The translations under genes were made by a program, and so were the position numbers. A model generated the notes under the pieces. It was not told the DNA's origin, ran no database searches, and saw only the letters and a program-made list of their open reading frames with translations. DNA of 64,000 nt from Janthinobacterium sp. PAMC25594 (GTDB taxonomy: Bacteria; Pseudomonadota; Gammaproteobacteria; Burkholderiales; Burkholderiaceae_D), in NCBI RefSeq assembly GCF_019443505.1, contig NZ_CP080377.1, positions 2,728,001 to 2,792,000 of the forward strand, written 5' to 3'. Below, in pieces: positions 1 to 7,672 of this stretch; the first letter of the stretch is position 1; the number at the start of each line of letters is the position of its first letter.

Positions 1-693
1 GACAAGACGGAACAGCAAGTGGTCGATCGTTCGCTGGCGATCACCGCCTTCTTATTGCAGCAAGGCGCGAAAGCACTGGTGGTGGCATGCAACACGGCCA
101 CCATCGCCGCCATCAAGGCGCTGCGCGCGCGCTACCCCGACCTGCCCATCGTCGGCGTCGAACCGGGCCTCAAACCAGCGGCCGCCATCAGCCGCAACGG
201 CAAGATCGCCGTGCTGGCCACGGAACGCGCCTTGCGCGGCGACAAGCTGCTGGCCCTGCGCGAACAGGTAAGCGCCGCCACGGGCGCCACGTTCATCTTG
301 CAGCCCTGCATCGGCCTGGCCGACCGCATCGAGCAGTGCGAGCTGGGCAATGATCCGACGGACGCCACCAGCGCCATGCTGGAACGCTACATCGCGCCCA
401 TGCTGGCGCAAGGCGTCGACACTCTGGTGCTCGGCTGCACGCACTACCCGTTCGTGCAAGACGCCATCGAACGCACGGTGCGCGCGCATACGCAGGAACA
501 GATTACCCTGGTGGACACAGGCGACGCCGTGGCGCGCCAGCTGGCCCGCTTGCTCGACGCGGCAAGCCTGCGCCGCATCGACAACGAGGCCCCGCAGTTG
601 CAGGGCTACACGACGGCCAGGGTCGAAGCATTGGCGAAAGCCTTCGCCGGTTTGCTGGACTTGCAGCCGCCCGTCACACACCTGTCCGTATGA
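1..693 (+). CDS. murI: Glutamate racemase, 5'-truncated by the window edge
   Basis: Interconverts L- and D-glutamate in the cytoplasm to supply D-Glu for peptidoglycan. The frame is open from base 1, so the N-terminus, including the usual DSGxGG motif, lies outside the window. About 230 residues remain. Both catalytic cysteines of the Asp/Glu racemase family are present, in VACNTAT near residue 29 and GCTHYPF near residue 146 of the visible part. The product ends about 5 residues after the last conserved helix, a normal length for MurI. It is followed by about 70 bp and then the tRNA-His promoter. Identification is firm; the true start is not visible. Confidence 0.95.
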   Translation, partial: DKTEQQVVDRSLAITAFLLQQGAKALVVACNTATIAAIKALRARYPDLPIVGVEPGLKPAAAISRNGKIAVLATERALRGDKLLALREQVSAATGATFILQPCIGLADRIEQCELGNDPTDATSAMLERYIAPMLAQGVDTLVLGCTHYPFVQDAIERTVRAHTQEQITLVDTGDAVARQLARLLDAASLRRIDNEAPQLQGYTTARVEALAKAFAGLLDLQPPVTHLSV

Positions 694-760
694 GCGGTGT
701 GAGCAAAAGCGACCGTTTTCATGCAATCTTTCGATTCTTTAAAAAAGACTGCATTTAGAT

Positions 761-789
761 TTGCCACTTCGCCGAGTTCTTTGTATAAT
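761..789 (+). promoter_or_regulatory. Sigma-70 promoter of tRNA-His
   Basis: The -35 box TTGCCA (761-766) and a perfect -10 box TATAAT (784-789) are separated by exactly 17 bp. The mature tRNA starts about 45 bp downstream, so a short 5' leader would be removed by RNase P. Confidence 0.8.
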
Positions 790-834
790 TCGGCACCTGT
801 TCAGAAAAACAGCTAAACAGGTAAGTAAGACAGT

Positions 835-911
835 GGTGGCTGTAGCTCAGTTGGTAGAGTCCAGGATTGTGATTCCTGTTGTCGTGGGTTCGAGCCCCAT
901 CAGCCACCCCA
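835..911 (+). tRNA. tRNA-His (GTG anticodon)
   Basis: Cloverleaf read by eye. The acceptor stem GTGGCTG (836-842) pairs with CAGCCAC (901-907). The extra 5' G (-1) at 835 faces C at 908, the hallmark of tRNA-His. The anticodon stem is CAGGA/TCCTG, with anticodon GTG at 869-871. The T arm contains GGTTCGAGCCC. CCA is encoded at 909-911. The gene has its own promoter and terminator. Confidence 0.97.
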
Positions 912-928
912 CAGAATTAGCGGTAAAT

Positions 929-964
929 AAAAGGGTTACATGCTTCGGCTTGTAACCCTTTTTT
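929..964 (+). terminator. Intrinsic terminator after tRNA-His
   Basis: Stem AAGGGTTACA (931-940) and TGTAACCCTT (951-960) around the loop TGCTTCGGCT, followed by a T run. It ends the tRNA-His transcript about 20 bp after the CCA end. Confidence 0.9.
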
Positions 965-977
965 CATTTCCGCGCAC

Positions 978-1106
978 ATGCATGAGGCAACATCAGCCCT
1001 CTTCTCCCGCAGCATGTCCGGCGAAGGCAATCCCAGCTTCGACACCATTTTGAAGGTGATGCATGCACTCGGTTTGCAATTCCGCGCCGCAGCGCTGAAC
1101 ACCTGA
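978..1106 (+). pseudogene. Remnant of a HigA/Xre-type addiction-module antitoxin (C-terminal part)
   Basis: A 42-codon open frame begins within 14 bp of the tRNA-His terminator T run. Its product contains SGEGNPSFDTILKVMHALGL, which matches the last helix-turn-helix segment of HigA/Xre 'addiction module antidote' proteins; intact members are about 95-100 residues. The N-terminal half, and any HigB-type toxin partner, are absent. No convincing ribosome binding site precedes the ATG. It therefore looks like the surviving 3' end of a decayed toxin-antitoxin locus next to a tRNA gene. The similarity was judged by motif only; translation today is doubtful. Confidence 0.6.
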
Positions 1107-1134
1107 CCACCCATCAGGCGTGGCAGCGGTAAGA

Positions 1135-1581
1135 CTACCCCGCCAGCACCGACTGCACCGTCGTCGCCAGGTCGTCCAGGCGCACGGGTTTCACAAGGAA
1201 GTGGCGAAAGCCCACGGCCAGCGCGTCGTCCATGTACATGGGCAGGCTGTGGCCGGTGACGGCGATCAGCACGGCGTTGGCCGTTTCGGGATTGTGGTGC
1301 AGGCGGCGGCCGATTTCGATGCCGCTGATGCCGGGCATTTCGATGTCGAGGTAGACGGCGTCGGGCACGCACAGCTTGACTTGCTCGACGGCCATCTGCC
1401 AGTTGCGCACCACCACCGCGTGGTGGCCCAGCGCTTCGAGCAGCATGGCCAGCGATTCGCCCACTTCCTGGTTGTCGTCGACCACCAGCAGATTAAGTTT
1501 GCGCGCAGCACTTGCCGGCTGGTCGTCCTGGCGGCGTTCCATGGAGGAACTGCCTGGTGTCGTTTCAGTTGTCTGGCTCAT
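1135..1581 (-). CDS. Single-domain response regulator (CheY-like receiver)
   Basis: A protein of 148 residues consisting of one receiver domain after a charged N-terminal tail of about 28 residues. The acidic pocket D35-D36, phospho-acceptor D79 (in YLDIEMPG), T109 and K131 (in LVKP) are all present, so phosphorylation should be possible. There is no output domain, so it probably acts through a partner protein, as CheY or hybrid-kinase receivers do. No histidine kinase lies nearby, so its partner is unknown. The ATG at 1581 was chosen because a GAAGG-type ribosome binding site precedes it. The same frame is open further upstream, but that part has no receiver features. Confidence 0.85.
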   Translation of the reverse strand: MSQTTETTPGSSSMERRQDDQPASAARKLNLLVVDDNQEVGESLAMLLEALGHHAVVVRNWQMAVEQVKLCVPDAVYLDIEMPGISGIEIGRRLHHNPETANAVLIAVTGHSLPMYMDDALAVGFRHFLVKPVRLDDLATTVQSVLAG

Positions 1582-1750
1582 TGTACCTTCACGTCTGACG
1601 GCTGCAAAAACGGCAGTATACAAGAAGCGCGCGCAATGCCGCCGCACCCGAGCAATGGTGCCAAGCAGCAATCCAGGCACCCCGCTGTACCGCGCCAGCA
1701 ACACTTCCCCACCCCGCGCGGAGAAAGCCAGCCCTACGCAGTTTGCGCAA

Positions 1751-1783
1751 TTGACGGATAAAATGAGAATCATTATCATTCTT
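1751..1783 (+). promoter_or_regulatory. Fur box overlapping a promoter of the FecA-like receptor
   Basis: GAGAAT-C-ATTATC-ATTCTT (1765-1783) closely follows the Fur consensus of NAT(A/T)AT hexamers. It overlaps a plausible promoter with -35 TTGACG (1751-1756), a 17 bp spacer and -10 TATCAT (1774-1779). Fur with iron bound would block this promoter. The receptor start codon is about 85 bp downstream. Confidence 0.8.
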
Positions 1784-1868
1784 ATCCCCTTGCGCCGGAC
1801 GCCTACGCCACGATGTTGTCGCGCCGCCTGAGCGAACGCGCAAACATTGTCATTACGGAGATCCATGC

Positions 1869-3989
1869 ATGGCCGCCACTTTTTCCCCATTGCCGTTTTC
1901 CCTGCGCCCGTGCGCGCTGGCCATCGCCCTCGCCTGCCTGGGCGCGTCCCTCGCCGCGCGGGCGCAAGATGCCAATAGCGCCAGTACAGCCGATAGCGCC
2001 GGCCCCATCCTGGAATCAATCCAGGTCAGCGGCAACCTGCTGGGCACCAGCATGGCCGCCAGCACGAAGAATTTCGCCGGCGCCCGCACGGTGGTGCAAA
2101 AGGATGACATCGAAAACTCGGGCGCGGCCAGCCTCAGCGACGTGATGCGCCGCATTCCCGGCGTGCAGATCAGCGACAACTCGGGCAGCGCCGGCAGCGC
2201 CATCTCGCTCAACATCGGCGTGCGGGGCCTGGCCGGACGCTATTCGCCACGCAGCACGGTGTTGCTGGACGGCATCCCGATGTCGGTCGCGCCGTATGGC
2301 CAGCCGCAACTGTCGTTCGCGCCCGTCAGCCTGGCCAATGTCGAGACGGTCGACGTGGTGCGCGGCGGCGGCGCCGTGCGCTTCGGCCCGCAAAACGTGG
2401 GCGGCATCATCAACTTCAAGACGCGCCGCGTGCCCACCACGCCAGGCGTTACGGGCGACGCCACCGTGCGCTACAACACGTACAGCGAAGTGGGCCACAA
2501 CACGCAGGCCAGCGTGTTTGCCGGCACCCAGCTCGACAGCGGCCTGGGCCTGGCGGTGCTGTATTCCGGCATCCGCGGCAGCGACTGGCGCGTCGGCAGC
2601 GACGAGAAGGTCAACGACTTCGCCCTGAAATTGCGCTACGACCTGAGCCCCACCGCCGAGGTGTACGCCAAGCTGTCCTACTACGACGTGACGTCGCGCA
2701 CGCCGGGCGGCTTGACCGCGGCGCAATACAAGGCCGACCCGTTCCAGAACACGCGCCCGACCGACTTCTGGAGCGGCGAGCGCAAGGCCTTTGACATCGG
2801 CTACCTGAACGCCCTGTCCGGCACGCAGGAATTCGAGGTGCGCGCCTACTACAACAAGAGCTCGCGCGAAAGCACGCTGATCAGCGCCAACCTGAAAGGC
2901 CTGGGCCACCAGCCGCGCAACTATGAAACGACGGCCATCGAGCCCCGCTACACGCAGCGCTTTATTACCGGCAAGGTCACACAGGACATCACCGTCGGCT
3001 ACCGCTACCTGGCCGAGCGGGCCGATGAAGCCATCTACAACGTGGTCATCGCCAGCGGCGTGCGGCAGGCGCCGACGCGCTTCGCCGACAATGCCACCGA
3101 TGCCCAAGCCGTGTATATCGACGACAAGATCGCCATCGACGCCTGGCGCATCACGCCCGGCGTGCGCTATGAACACATCAAGACGGAACGCTACAACCAC
3201 TTGCCGGTCGACCAGAAGATCGAACTACTCAACAACAAGGCCCTGCCCTCGCTGAACGTGGCCTACTTGCTGAGCAACAACGTGACCCTGTTCGGCAACT
3301 ACAACAGCTCGTTTGGCGCCGTGCAAAACACGCAGCTCAATGCCCAGTCGAGCAAGAACCCGCTGCAGCCGGAACTGGCGAAAACCGCCGAGCTGGGCGC
3401 GCGCTGGAAGAGTGGCCAGCTGTCGGCCGAGGCGACCTTGTTCAACATCAAGTTCGACAACCAGATCCAGTCCGTCGGCAGCGGCGAAAACGTCGTCTTC
3501 TACAACGTGGGCGCCACGCATCACCGGGGCCTGGAAACGGCCGTCGACTACCATTTCGACAAGTCCGGCCCGCTGGCCGGCTTGAACGCCTACGCCAGCT
3601 ACGCCTACACCAAGGCGACCTTGCAAGATGGCGCGAACGCGGGCAATGACGTGCCGTTCTATTCGCGCACCACGGACACCGTCGGCGCCCACTACCAGCT
3701 GGGCGCCTGGGGCTTCGATTTGTCGAGCAGCCACCAGAGCCGCCAATTCGCCGACGAAGCCAACACCGTGGTGGAAAACCCGGCCGGCAACCTGGGTGTG
3801 ATTCCTGGCTTTCGCACCTGGAACACGCAAGTAAAATGGAAGGTGCCGGGCCAGAAGGGCCTGGAGCTGGTCGCCGGCGTCAACAACCTCGCCGACAAGC
3901 GCTACTTCACGCGCACCTCGGACGGCAACCTGGGCAAGCTGGTGGGCGCGCCGCGCATGGTCTATCTGCAGGGTCGCCTGGCGTTCTGA
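1869..3989 (+). CDS. TonB-dependent receptor, ferric citrate (FecA) type
   Basis: A 706-residue outer-membrane receptor for TonB-powered uptake of a ferric chelate. A signal peptide of about 33 residues ends at ARA. The plug domain contains VMRRIPGVQI, STVLLDGIP and VVRGGGAVRFGPQNVGGIINF, which strongly resemble the FecA plug. A barrel follows, ending in the canonical terminal Phe (GRLAF). The N-terminal STN signalling domain of E. coli FecA is missing, and no fecI/fecR pair is adjacent. Control is therefore probably by the Fur box directly upstream, not by surface signalling. GGAG at 1857-1860 precedes the ATG by 8 nt. The substrate, ferric citrate or another ferric siderophore, is inferred from plug similarity. 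Confidence 0.9.
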   Translation: MAATFSPLPFSLRPCALAIALACLGASLAARAQDANSASTADSAGPILESIQVSGNLLGTSMAASTKNFAGARTVVQKDDIENSGAASLSDVMRRIPGVQISDNSGSAGSAISLNIGVRGLAGRYSPRSTVLLDGIPMSVAPYGQPQLSFAPVSLANVETVDVVRGGGAVRFGPQNVGGIINFKTRRVPTTPGVTGDATVRYNTYSEVGHNTQASVFAGTQLDSGLGLAVLYSGIRGSDWRVGSDEKVNDFALKLRYDLSPTAEVYAKLSYYDVTSRTPGGLTAAQYKADPFQNTRPTDFWSGERKAFDIGYLNALSGTQEFEVRAYYNKSSRESTLISANLKGLGHQPRNYETTAIEPRYTQRFITGKVTQDITVGYRYLAERADEAIYNVVIASGVRQAPTRFADNATDAQAVYIDDKIAIDAWRITPGVRYEHIKTERYNHLPVDQKIELLNNKALPSLNVAYLLSNNVTLFGNYNSSFGAVQNTQLNAQSSKNPLQPELAKTAELGARWKSGQLSAEATLFNIKFDNQIQSVGSGENVVFYNVGATHHRGLETAVDYHFDKSGPLAGLNAYASYAYTKATLQDGANAGNDVPFYSRTTDTVGAHYQLGAWGFDLSSSHQSRQFADEANTVVENPAGNLGVIPGFRTWNTQVKWKVPGQKGLELVAGVNNLADKRYFTRTSDGNLGKLVGAPRMVYLQGRLAF

Positions 3990-4046
3990 GCGCTGCATGC
4001 GGCAGTGCCTATCGAATCGATATGTGGCCGCAGCCGCACATACCCT

Positions 4047-4090
4047 CAAAAAAAACCTGCAACGTTGTTGTTACGATGCAGGTTTTTTTA
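4047..4090. terminator. Bidirectional terminator after the FecA-like receptor
   Basis: AAAAACCTGCA (4051-4061) pairs with TGCAGGTTTTT (4077-4087), with A and T tracts on both sides. It lies about 60 bp after the receptor stop codon. The rest of the 331 bp gap (3990-4320) is AT-rich and holds no other gene I could see. Confidence 0.85.
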
Positions 4091-4296
4091 CGTCCTGATG
4101 TTACAAAAATACTGCCATGCAAGAAGGTTCATAGTCGCGCTCGCCTTGCATCACGGCAGTAATTGCTTCGCCACACAAATTAATTGCATTACAGACATTA
4201 ATGATTTCACAATTGCAAATATTTTTAGTCGGTCCTTGTTTTTTGTGTGAGTTTTAGTGATATCATTTAAATGTCATTTAAGAAATTAAATTATCC

Positions 4297-4302
4297 TATA
4301 AT
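4297..4302 (+). promoter_or_regulatory. Likely -10 box of the PEP-CTERM gene
   Basis: TATAAT sits in a very AT-rich segment 18 bp before the start codon. No good -35 hexamer stands 16-18 bp upstream. The untranslated leader would be only about 12 nt. Confidence 0.4.
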
Positions 4303-4320
4303 CAACTAAATCGGAACACC

Positions 4321-4980
4321 ATGAAAATGCCAGCCACCCTCTTGAAGATTGCCGCATTGGCCGCCCTGGCCACCGCTGGCACAGCCAATGCCGCGACCGA
4401 ACTGGTGGTCAATGGCAGTTTTGAAAACAATGTCATCTCCTCATCCTGGGCTGCGCTCAGCAGCGTGACAGGCTGGACCTCGTCAGCCAGCGGCAACTCG
4501 GCCTTTGAAATCCAGAAAGGCGCCACGCAAGGCGGCCAGAGCGGCTTCAACCCCGTCGCCGCCGCCGGTACACAATACCTGGAACTCAACGCCGCGCGCC
4601 TGACGTCCGTATCGCAATCGATCGCCACCACGGCCGGCGGCACGTATGCGCTGTCGTTTGCCTATTCGGGCCGCCCGGATACGCCAGGCGGCGCGAGCAG
4701 CCTGATGAATGTCTACTGGGGTTCCACCCTGCTCACGCCAACGGCCCTGATCGGCACCACGAGCGGCGTATGGAAAACCTACAGCCAGAACGTGTCCGCG
4801 CTCGGTTCGTCCACCCTGCTGCGCTTCGAATCGATCGGCCCGGTCTCCGCACCGACCTATGGTTCCTACCTGGACAATGTCTCGGTGATGGCTGCCGTGC
4901 CGGAACCGGAAAGCTACGCCATGATGCTGCTGGGCCTGGGTTTGCTGGGTTTCGTGGTGCGCCGCAAGAACGCCGCCTGA
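4321..4980 (+). CDS. PEP-CTERM sorting-domain protein
   Basis: A 219-residue exported protein. A signal peptide of about 23 residues ends ANA. It is followed by a beta-rich region starting ELVVNGSFE, a common opening in carbohydrate-binding-like exopolysaccharide-associated proteins. The C-terminus is a textbook PEP-CTERM signal: VPEPE, a hydrophobic helix (MMLLGLGLLGFVV) and RRKNAA. Such proteins are recognised by exosortase (EpsH/XrtA), cleaved and probably surface anchored or released. The exosortase gene is not in this window. The ligand is unknown. A strong terminator follows directly. Confidence 0.9.
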   Translation: MKMPATLLKIAALAALATAGTANAATELVVNGSFENNVISSSWAALSSVTGWTSSASGNSAFEIQKGATQGGQSGFNPVAAAGTQYLELNAARLTSVSQSIATTAGGTYALSFAYSGRPDTPGGASSLMNVYWGSTLLTPTALIGTTSGVWKTYSQNVSALGSSTLLRFESIGPVSAPTYGSYLDNVSVMAAVPEPESYAMMLLGLGLLGFVVRRKNAA

Positions 4981-5002
4981 ACCCGGACAGTCGCCGCGCA
5001 AC

Positions 5003-5037
5003 AGCCGCCCCGCCACACCTGGCCGGGCGGCTTTTTT
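5003..5037 (+). terminator. Terminator of the PEP-CTERM gene
   Basis: AGCCGCCC (5003-5010) pairs with GGGCGGCT (5025-5032), followed by a T6 run, 23 bp after the stop codon. Confidence 0.85.
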
Positions 5038-5241
5038 CATAGGAAAACGGGAGCATAATTTTCAGGAAATGTTGCCAAGAAGAATTAAATTGGCGCTACA
5101 ATAGCGGGGTATCAAGCAATGCCAAGCATCGCTCCGCCAGGGCCCCTACCCCGCCCTGATCATCAGCACGCATTTTTTGAACAGGATGACTGGCGCTGCC
5201 GGGCCCGATTGCGCTCCCGGTACGGCCGCCACACACGCACC

Positions 5242-5691
5242 ATGTCTGCAGAGAAAACCATTACCGAAACCAGTTCCTACGGCAAGGACACGCCCGTGGG
5301 ACGTCCCGATATCGATGGCCGCGCCGGCATTTTCGTGCCCACGGCGGAATTTGACATCGCCAACACCACCACCATCCGCAAGGGCGCTGGCATCGTCGGC
5401 TTCGGCAACCTCGATGGCACCCTGACCGTGTACTTCGAAGCAAACCGCTTCGACGAAAGCAGTCTGCACAAGTGGGAACACAAGGCGCGCAAGGCGTATG
5501 ACCGCATGGTCATGGGCGCGCCCACGGTGTCGAAGGCGAAAATCGATGCGCGCATGCTGGAACAGGTCGGCATCATCGATGGCATGGGCATCAATCTCAA
5601 GCATCCGGAGCGCCTGACGCACTGGCTGGCGATCTCGAACGTGCCGGACACGGCGCCGGAAGAGCCTGTGGTGCGCTGGAAAAACCGCTAG
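5242..5691 (+). CDS. Conserved-looking hypothetical protein, 149 residues
   Basis: Soluble, charged protein with no signal peptide, membrane segment or motif that I recognise. The frame is open from 5119. The ATG at 5242 was chosen because codon use and protein character become regular there. The product reads as an ordinary globular protein, with RKGAGIVGFGNLDGTLTVYF and a C-terminal stretch ending WKNR. No clear ribosome binding site was found. It stands alone between the PEP-CTERM gene and a small membrane-protein ORF. Function unknown. Confidence 0.6.
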   Translation: MSAEKTITETSSYGKDTPVGRPDIDGRAGIFVPTAEFDIANTTTIRKGAGIVGFGNLDGTLTVYFEANRFDESSLHKWEHKARKAYDRMVMGAPTVSKAKIDARMLEQVGIIDGMGINLKHPERLTHWLAISNVPDTAPEEPVVRWKNR

Positions 5692-5830
5692 GCGGCGGGA
5701 GAGCGAGGCGGGGCGCCCGGCGCGAGGTGTTGTCCTACATCGCGGCGGACATTCATCCGATGCCCGAGAGCATCAACTCAACCTATGATGAAAGCCTGAC
5801 CACACATTTCCCACCACTCAGGAGTACGAC

Positions 5831-5947
5831 ATGTCCCGCCTCATCCCGATCAGCTTTGGCGCCTTGCAAATAGGTCTGGCAGCGGCGGCGGTGTATATCC
5901 TGTGCTCGGCGGATGTGCTGCACCAGAATTCGGTATATTTCCACTGA
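5831..5947 (+). CDS. Small hydrophobic protein, 38 residues
   Basis: A 39-codon frame preceded by a strong ribosome binding site, AGGAG at 5820-5824, 6 nt before the ATG. The product has one hydrophobic segment (residues 6-26, GALQIGLAAAAVYIL core) and a short polar tail ending VYFH. It would be a single-span membrane microprotein. The RBS and correct spacing support translation; no homologue is recalled. The preceding 139 bp (5692-5830) contain nothing else recognisable. Confidence 0.5.
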   Translation: MSRLIPISFGALQIGLAAAAVYILCSADVLHQNSVYFH

Positions 5948-5989
5948 TTCCGCTTCGTGGCGCGCTTTCTGGCGTCACATCGTCACATG

Positions 5990-6373
5990 CTAGCGGCGGC
6001 CGTAGTAGCGTCCGTGCCCGCCCCAGCCGCCACGGTGTCCACCGTAGCGTCCAAAACCAAACATGAAGTCCAGCCCGATCGATACGGGTGGATTGTAATA
6101 ATACGGTTGTGGCGCGTACACGGGCGCCGGCACATACACAGGTTGCTGCACGTACACAGGTTGCTGCTGCACGTAGACGGGTTCATTCGTGTATTCCACG
6201 CGCGGTGCGCTCATCACGCGGCCCGACTGCACCGGCTCGGACGAGACCGTATGCCAGTCATAGGGATTGTAGGCCCCCTGCGGCGCGCGCGAACCGTAAT
6301 ACGCGGGACCGGGGGGCGCCACGGCGCAGCCACCCAAGGCGGCCAGCGAGATTACTGCCAACAGGGTTTTCAT
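5990..6373 (-). CDS. Tyr/Pro-rich small lipoprotein
   Basis: A 127-residue protein with a lipoprotein signal peptide and lipobox LGGC (Cys at residue 16). The mature part is low in complexity. It has several VYVQQ/VYVPAPVYAPQ-type repeats (about residues 66-92) followed by a Gly/Arg/Tyr-rich tail with GGHRGGWGGHGRYYGRR. It should sit on the outer or inner membrane facing the periplasm. Such Tyr/Pro repeat lipoproteins are common in Oxalobacteraceae but have no defined role. A purine-rich site (GGAGAA) precedes the ATG. Confidence 0.8.
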   Translation of the reverse strand: MKTLLAVISLAALGGCAVAPPGPAYYGSRAPQGAYNPYDWHTVSSEPVQSGRVMSAPRVEYTNEPVYVQQQPVYVQQPVYVPAPVYAPQPYYYNPPVSIGLDFMFGFGRYGGHRGGWGGHGRYYGRR

Positions 6374-6523
6374 CGCAATTCTCCTAATATCTACTACTTC
6401 AAGTAAGTACTATAAGAAATTACGCCGAGCTTTGCTGCGCTTTTACCGATTGTTACACCCCGACGCACGCCGCAACATGAAATGTGGCAATGGCGCCACA
6501 AGCGGCCTGCGCAGCAGGTTTCC

Positions 6524-7096
6524 TCAGATAAATGGAATCGCGCAGCTATCGATGGCCTTGCCGGCGGCATCGTAGCGCTGCACGCACACCTGGTAGCGCA
6601 CGCCGTAATCGAGTTCGACTTGCTCGACCTTGCCATACTTCAATTTCCAGCTGGGCTGCACGCGCTGTTTGCCCGCCAGCGCGGCCACATCCTGGGGAAT
6701 CGCCATCGCCGTTTGCGTCTCGCCCTGGCGCGCATCCTGGCGCCGCGCCACGTCGATCGATACGCTCACGGCCAGATCCACCCCGCCGTCCACATAGGCC
6801 AGCGTGGGTGCGCCGCGCTGCGCGCGCATCACGCCCCAGGCGCAAGGCTTGCCATCCGCAGCGCATTGCTTCAATTGCGCCAGCGGAAAATATTCAGGGG
6901 CAATCTTTCCATCCTTGATGGGCCAACTGGTGCGCACGCCGTCGCGCTTGCCCGTCAGGGGATTGTCCCAGCTCAGGCTATTCACGACGGCCACCGTCTG
7001 CCCCTCCTGCAAGCCCGCAGGCGTGCCCAGCGATGTGCAAGCGGAAAGCAGCAAGCCGGTGGCGGCCAGGGAGGAAAGTGTCAGGATGCGCAGCAT
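6524..7096 (-). CDS. Putative lipoprotein, 190 residues
   Basis: The start at 7096 gives a clean lipoprotein signal peptide with lipobox LSAC (residues 17-20) and an AGAGG ribosome binding site. The frame is open 84 bp further upstream, but that addition is hydrophilic and would hide the signal. The mature domain has no motif that I recognise. It ends with a segment (YGVRYQVCVQRYDAAGKAIDSCAIPF) carrying two Cys that could form a disulfide. It is followed by another envelope protein gene on the same strand. Function unknown. Confidence 0.75.
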   Translation of the reverse strand: MLRILTLSSLAATGLLLSACTSLGTPAGLQEGQTVAVVNSLSWDNPLTGKRDGVRTSWPIKDGKIAPEYFPLAQLKQCAADGKPCAWGVMRAQRGAPTLAYVDGGVDLAVSVSIDVARRQDARQGETQTAMAIPQDVAALAGKQRVQPSWKLKYGKVEQVELDYGVRYQVCVQRYDAAGKAIDSCAIPFI

Positions 7097-7264
7097 GGTA
7101 AGCCTCTTGTGATGGGATTTCCCGAAGGTATGTTTCGAGGGTAACAGAATCGGCAGCGACGGTGCCGTTGGTTGGCGCACATAACAGAACGGGCGGCACC
7201 CTTGCAGGCGCCGCCCGTGGCGGATACGGCCATGCCGGGAGACCCGCTCCCGGCGCTAGGTGGA

Positions 7265-7612
7265 TCAGTCCAGCTTCCAGGCGTAATCGACCTTGGTCCA
7301 GGTTTGCGCCGCGGCGCCATCCTTGGTGCCCGGCTTGAACTTGCATGCGGACAGGGCCTTGATGGCGGCCTTGTCCAGGTTCTTGAAGCCGCTGCTCTTG
7401 TCGAGTTTCGAATCGGCAACGCTGCCATCGGCATTGACCAGGAAGGACATCGACACGGTGCCCTGCTCTTCGTTCATCAGCGAGGCTTTTGGATAGTCGG
7501 CCTTGCAGCTCTTGGCATCGAACGACGCAGGCACCTCGGCCGCGAAGGCGGCGGAAGAAACGGACACCAGCAAGGCTGCTGCAACACTCATCAAACGCTT
7601 ATTCTCAAACAT
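7265..7612 (-). CDS. Periplasmic TonB C-terminal-domain protein
   Basis: A 115-residue protein with a cleavable signal peptide (about 24 residues, ending AFA) followed directly by a TonB C-terminal-like domain. This includes GTVSMSFLVNADGSVADSKL and the Cys-Lys-Phe segment near residue 92. Canonical TonB has an N-terminal membrane anchor and a Pro-rich spacer; neither is present here, so it cannot by itself transmit ExbBD energy. The start at 7612 has GGGGAAG upstream; another ATG 12 bp upstream is less likely. It may bind receptors or other periplasmic partners; no function is established for such stand-alone domains. Confidence 0.8.
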   Translation of the reverse strand: MFENKRLMSVAAALLVSVSSAAFAAEVPASFDAKSCKADYPKASLMNEEQGTVSMSFLVNADGSVADSKLDKSSGFKNLDKAAIKALSACKFKPGTKDGAAAQTWTKVDYAWKLD

Positions 7613-7672
7613 GTGCTTCCCCATGATTATCAGATACGGTAATTACAATTCCCTGTGCGCTGTTGGCCGCGC

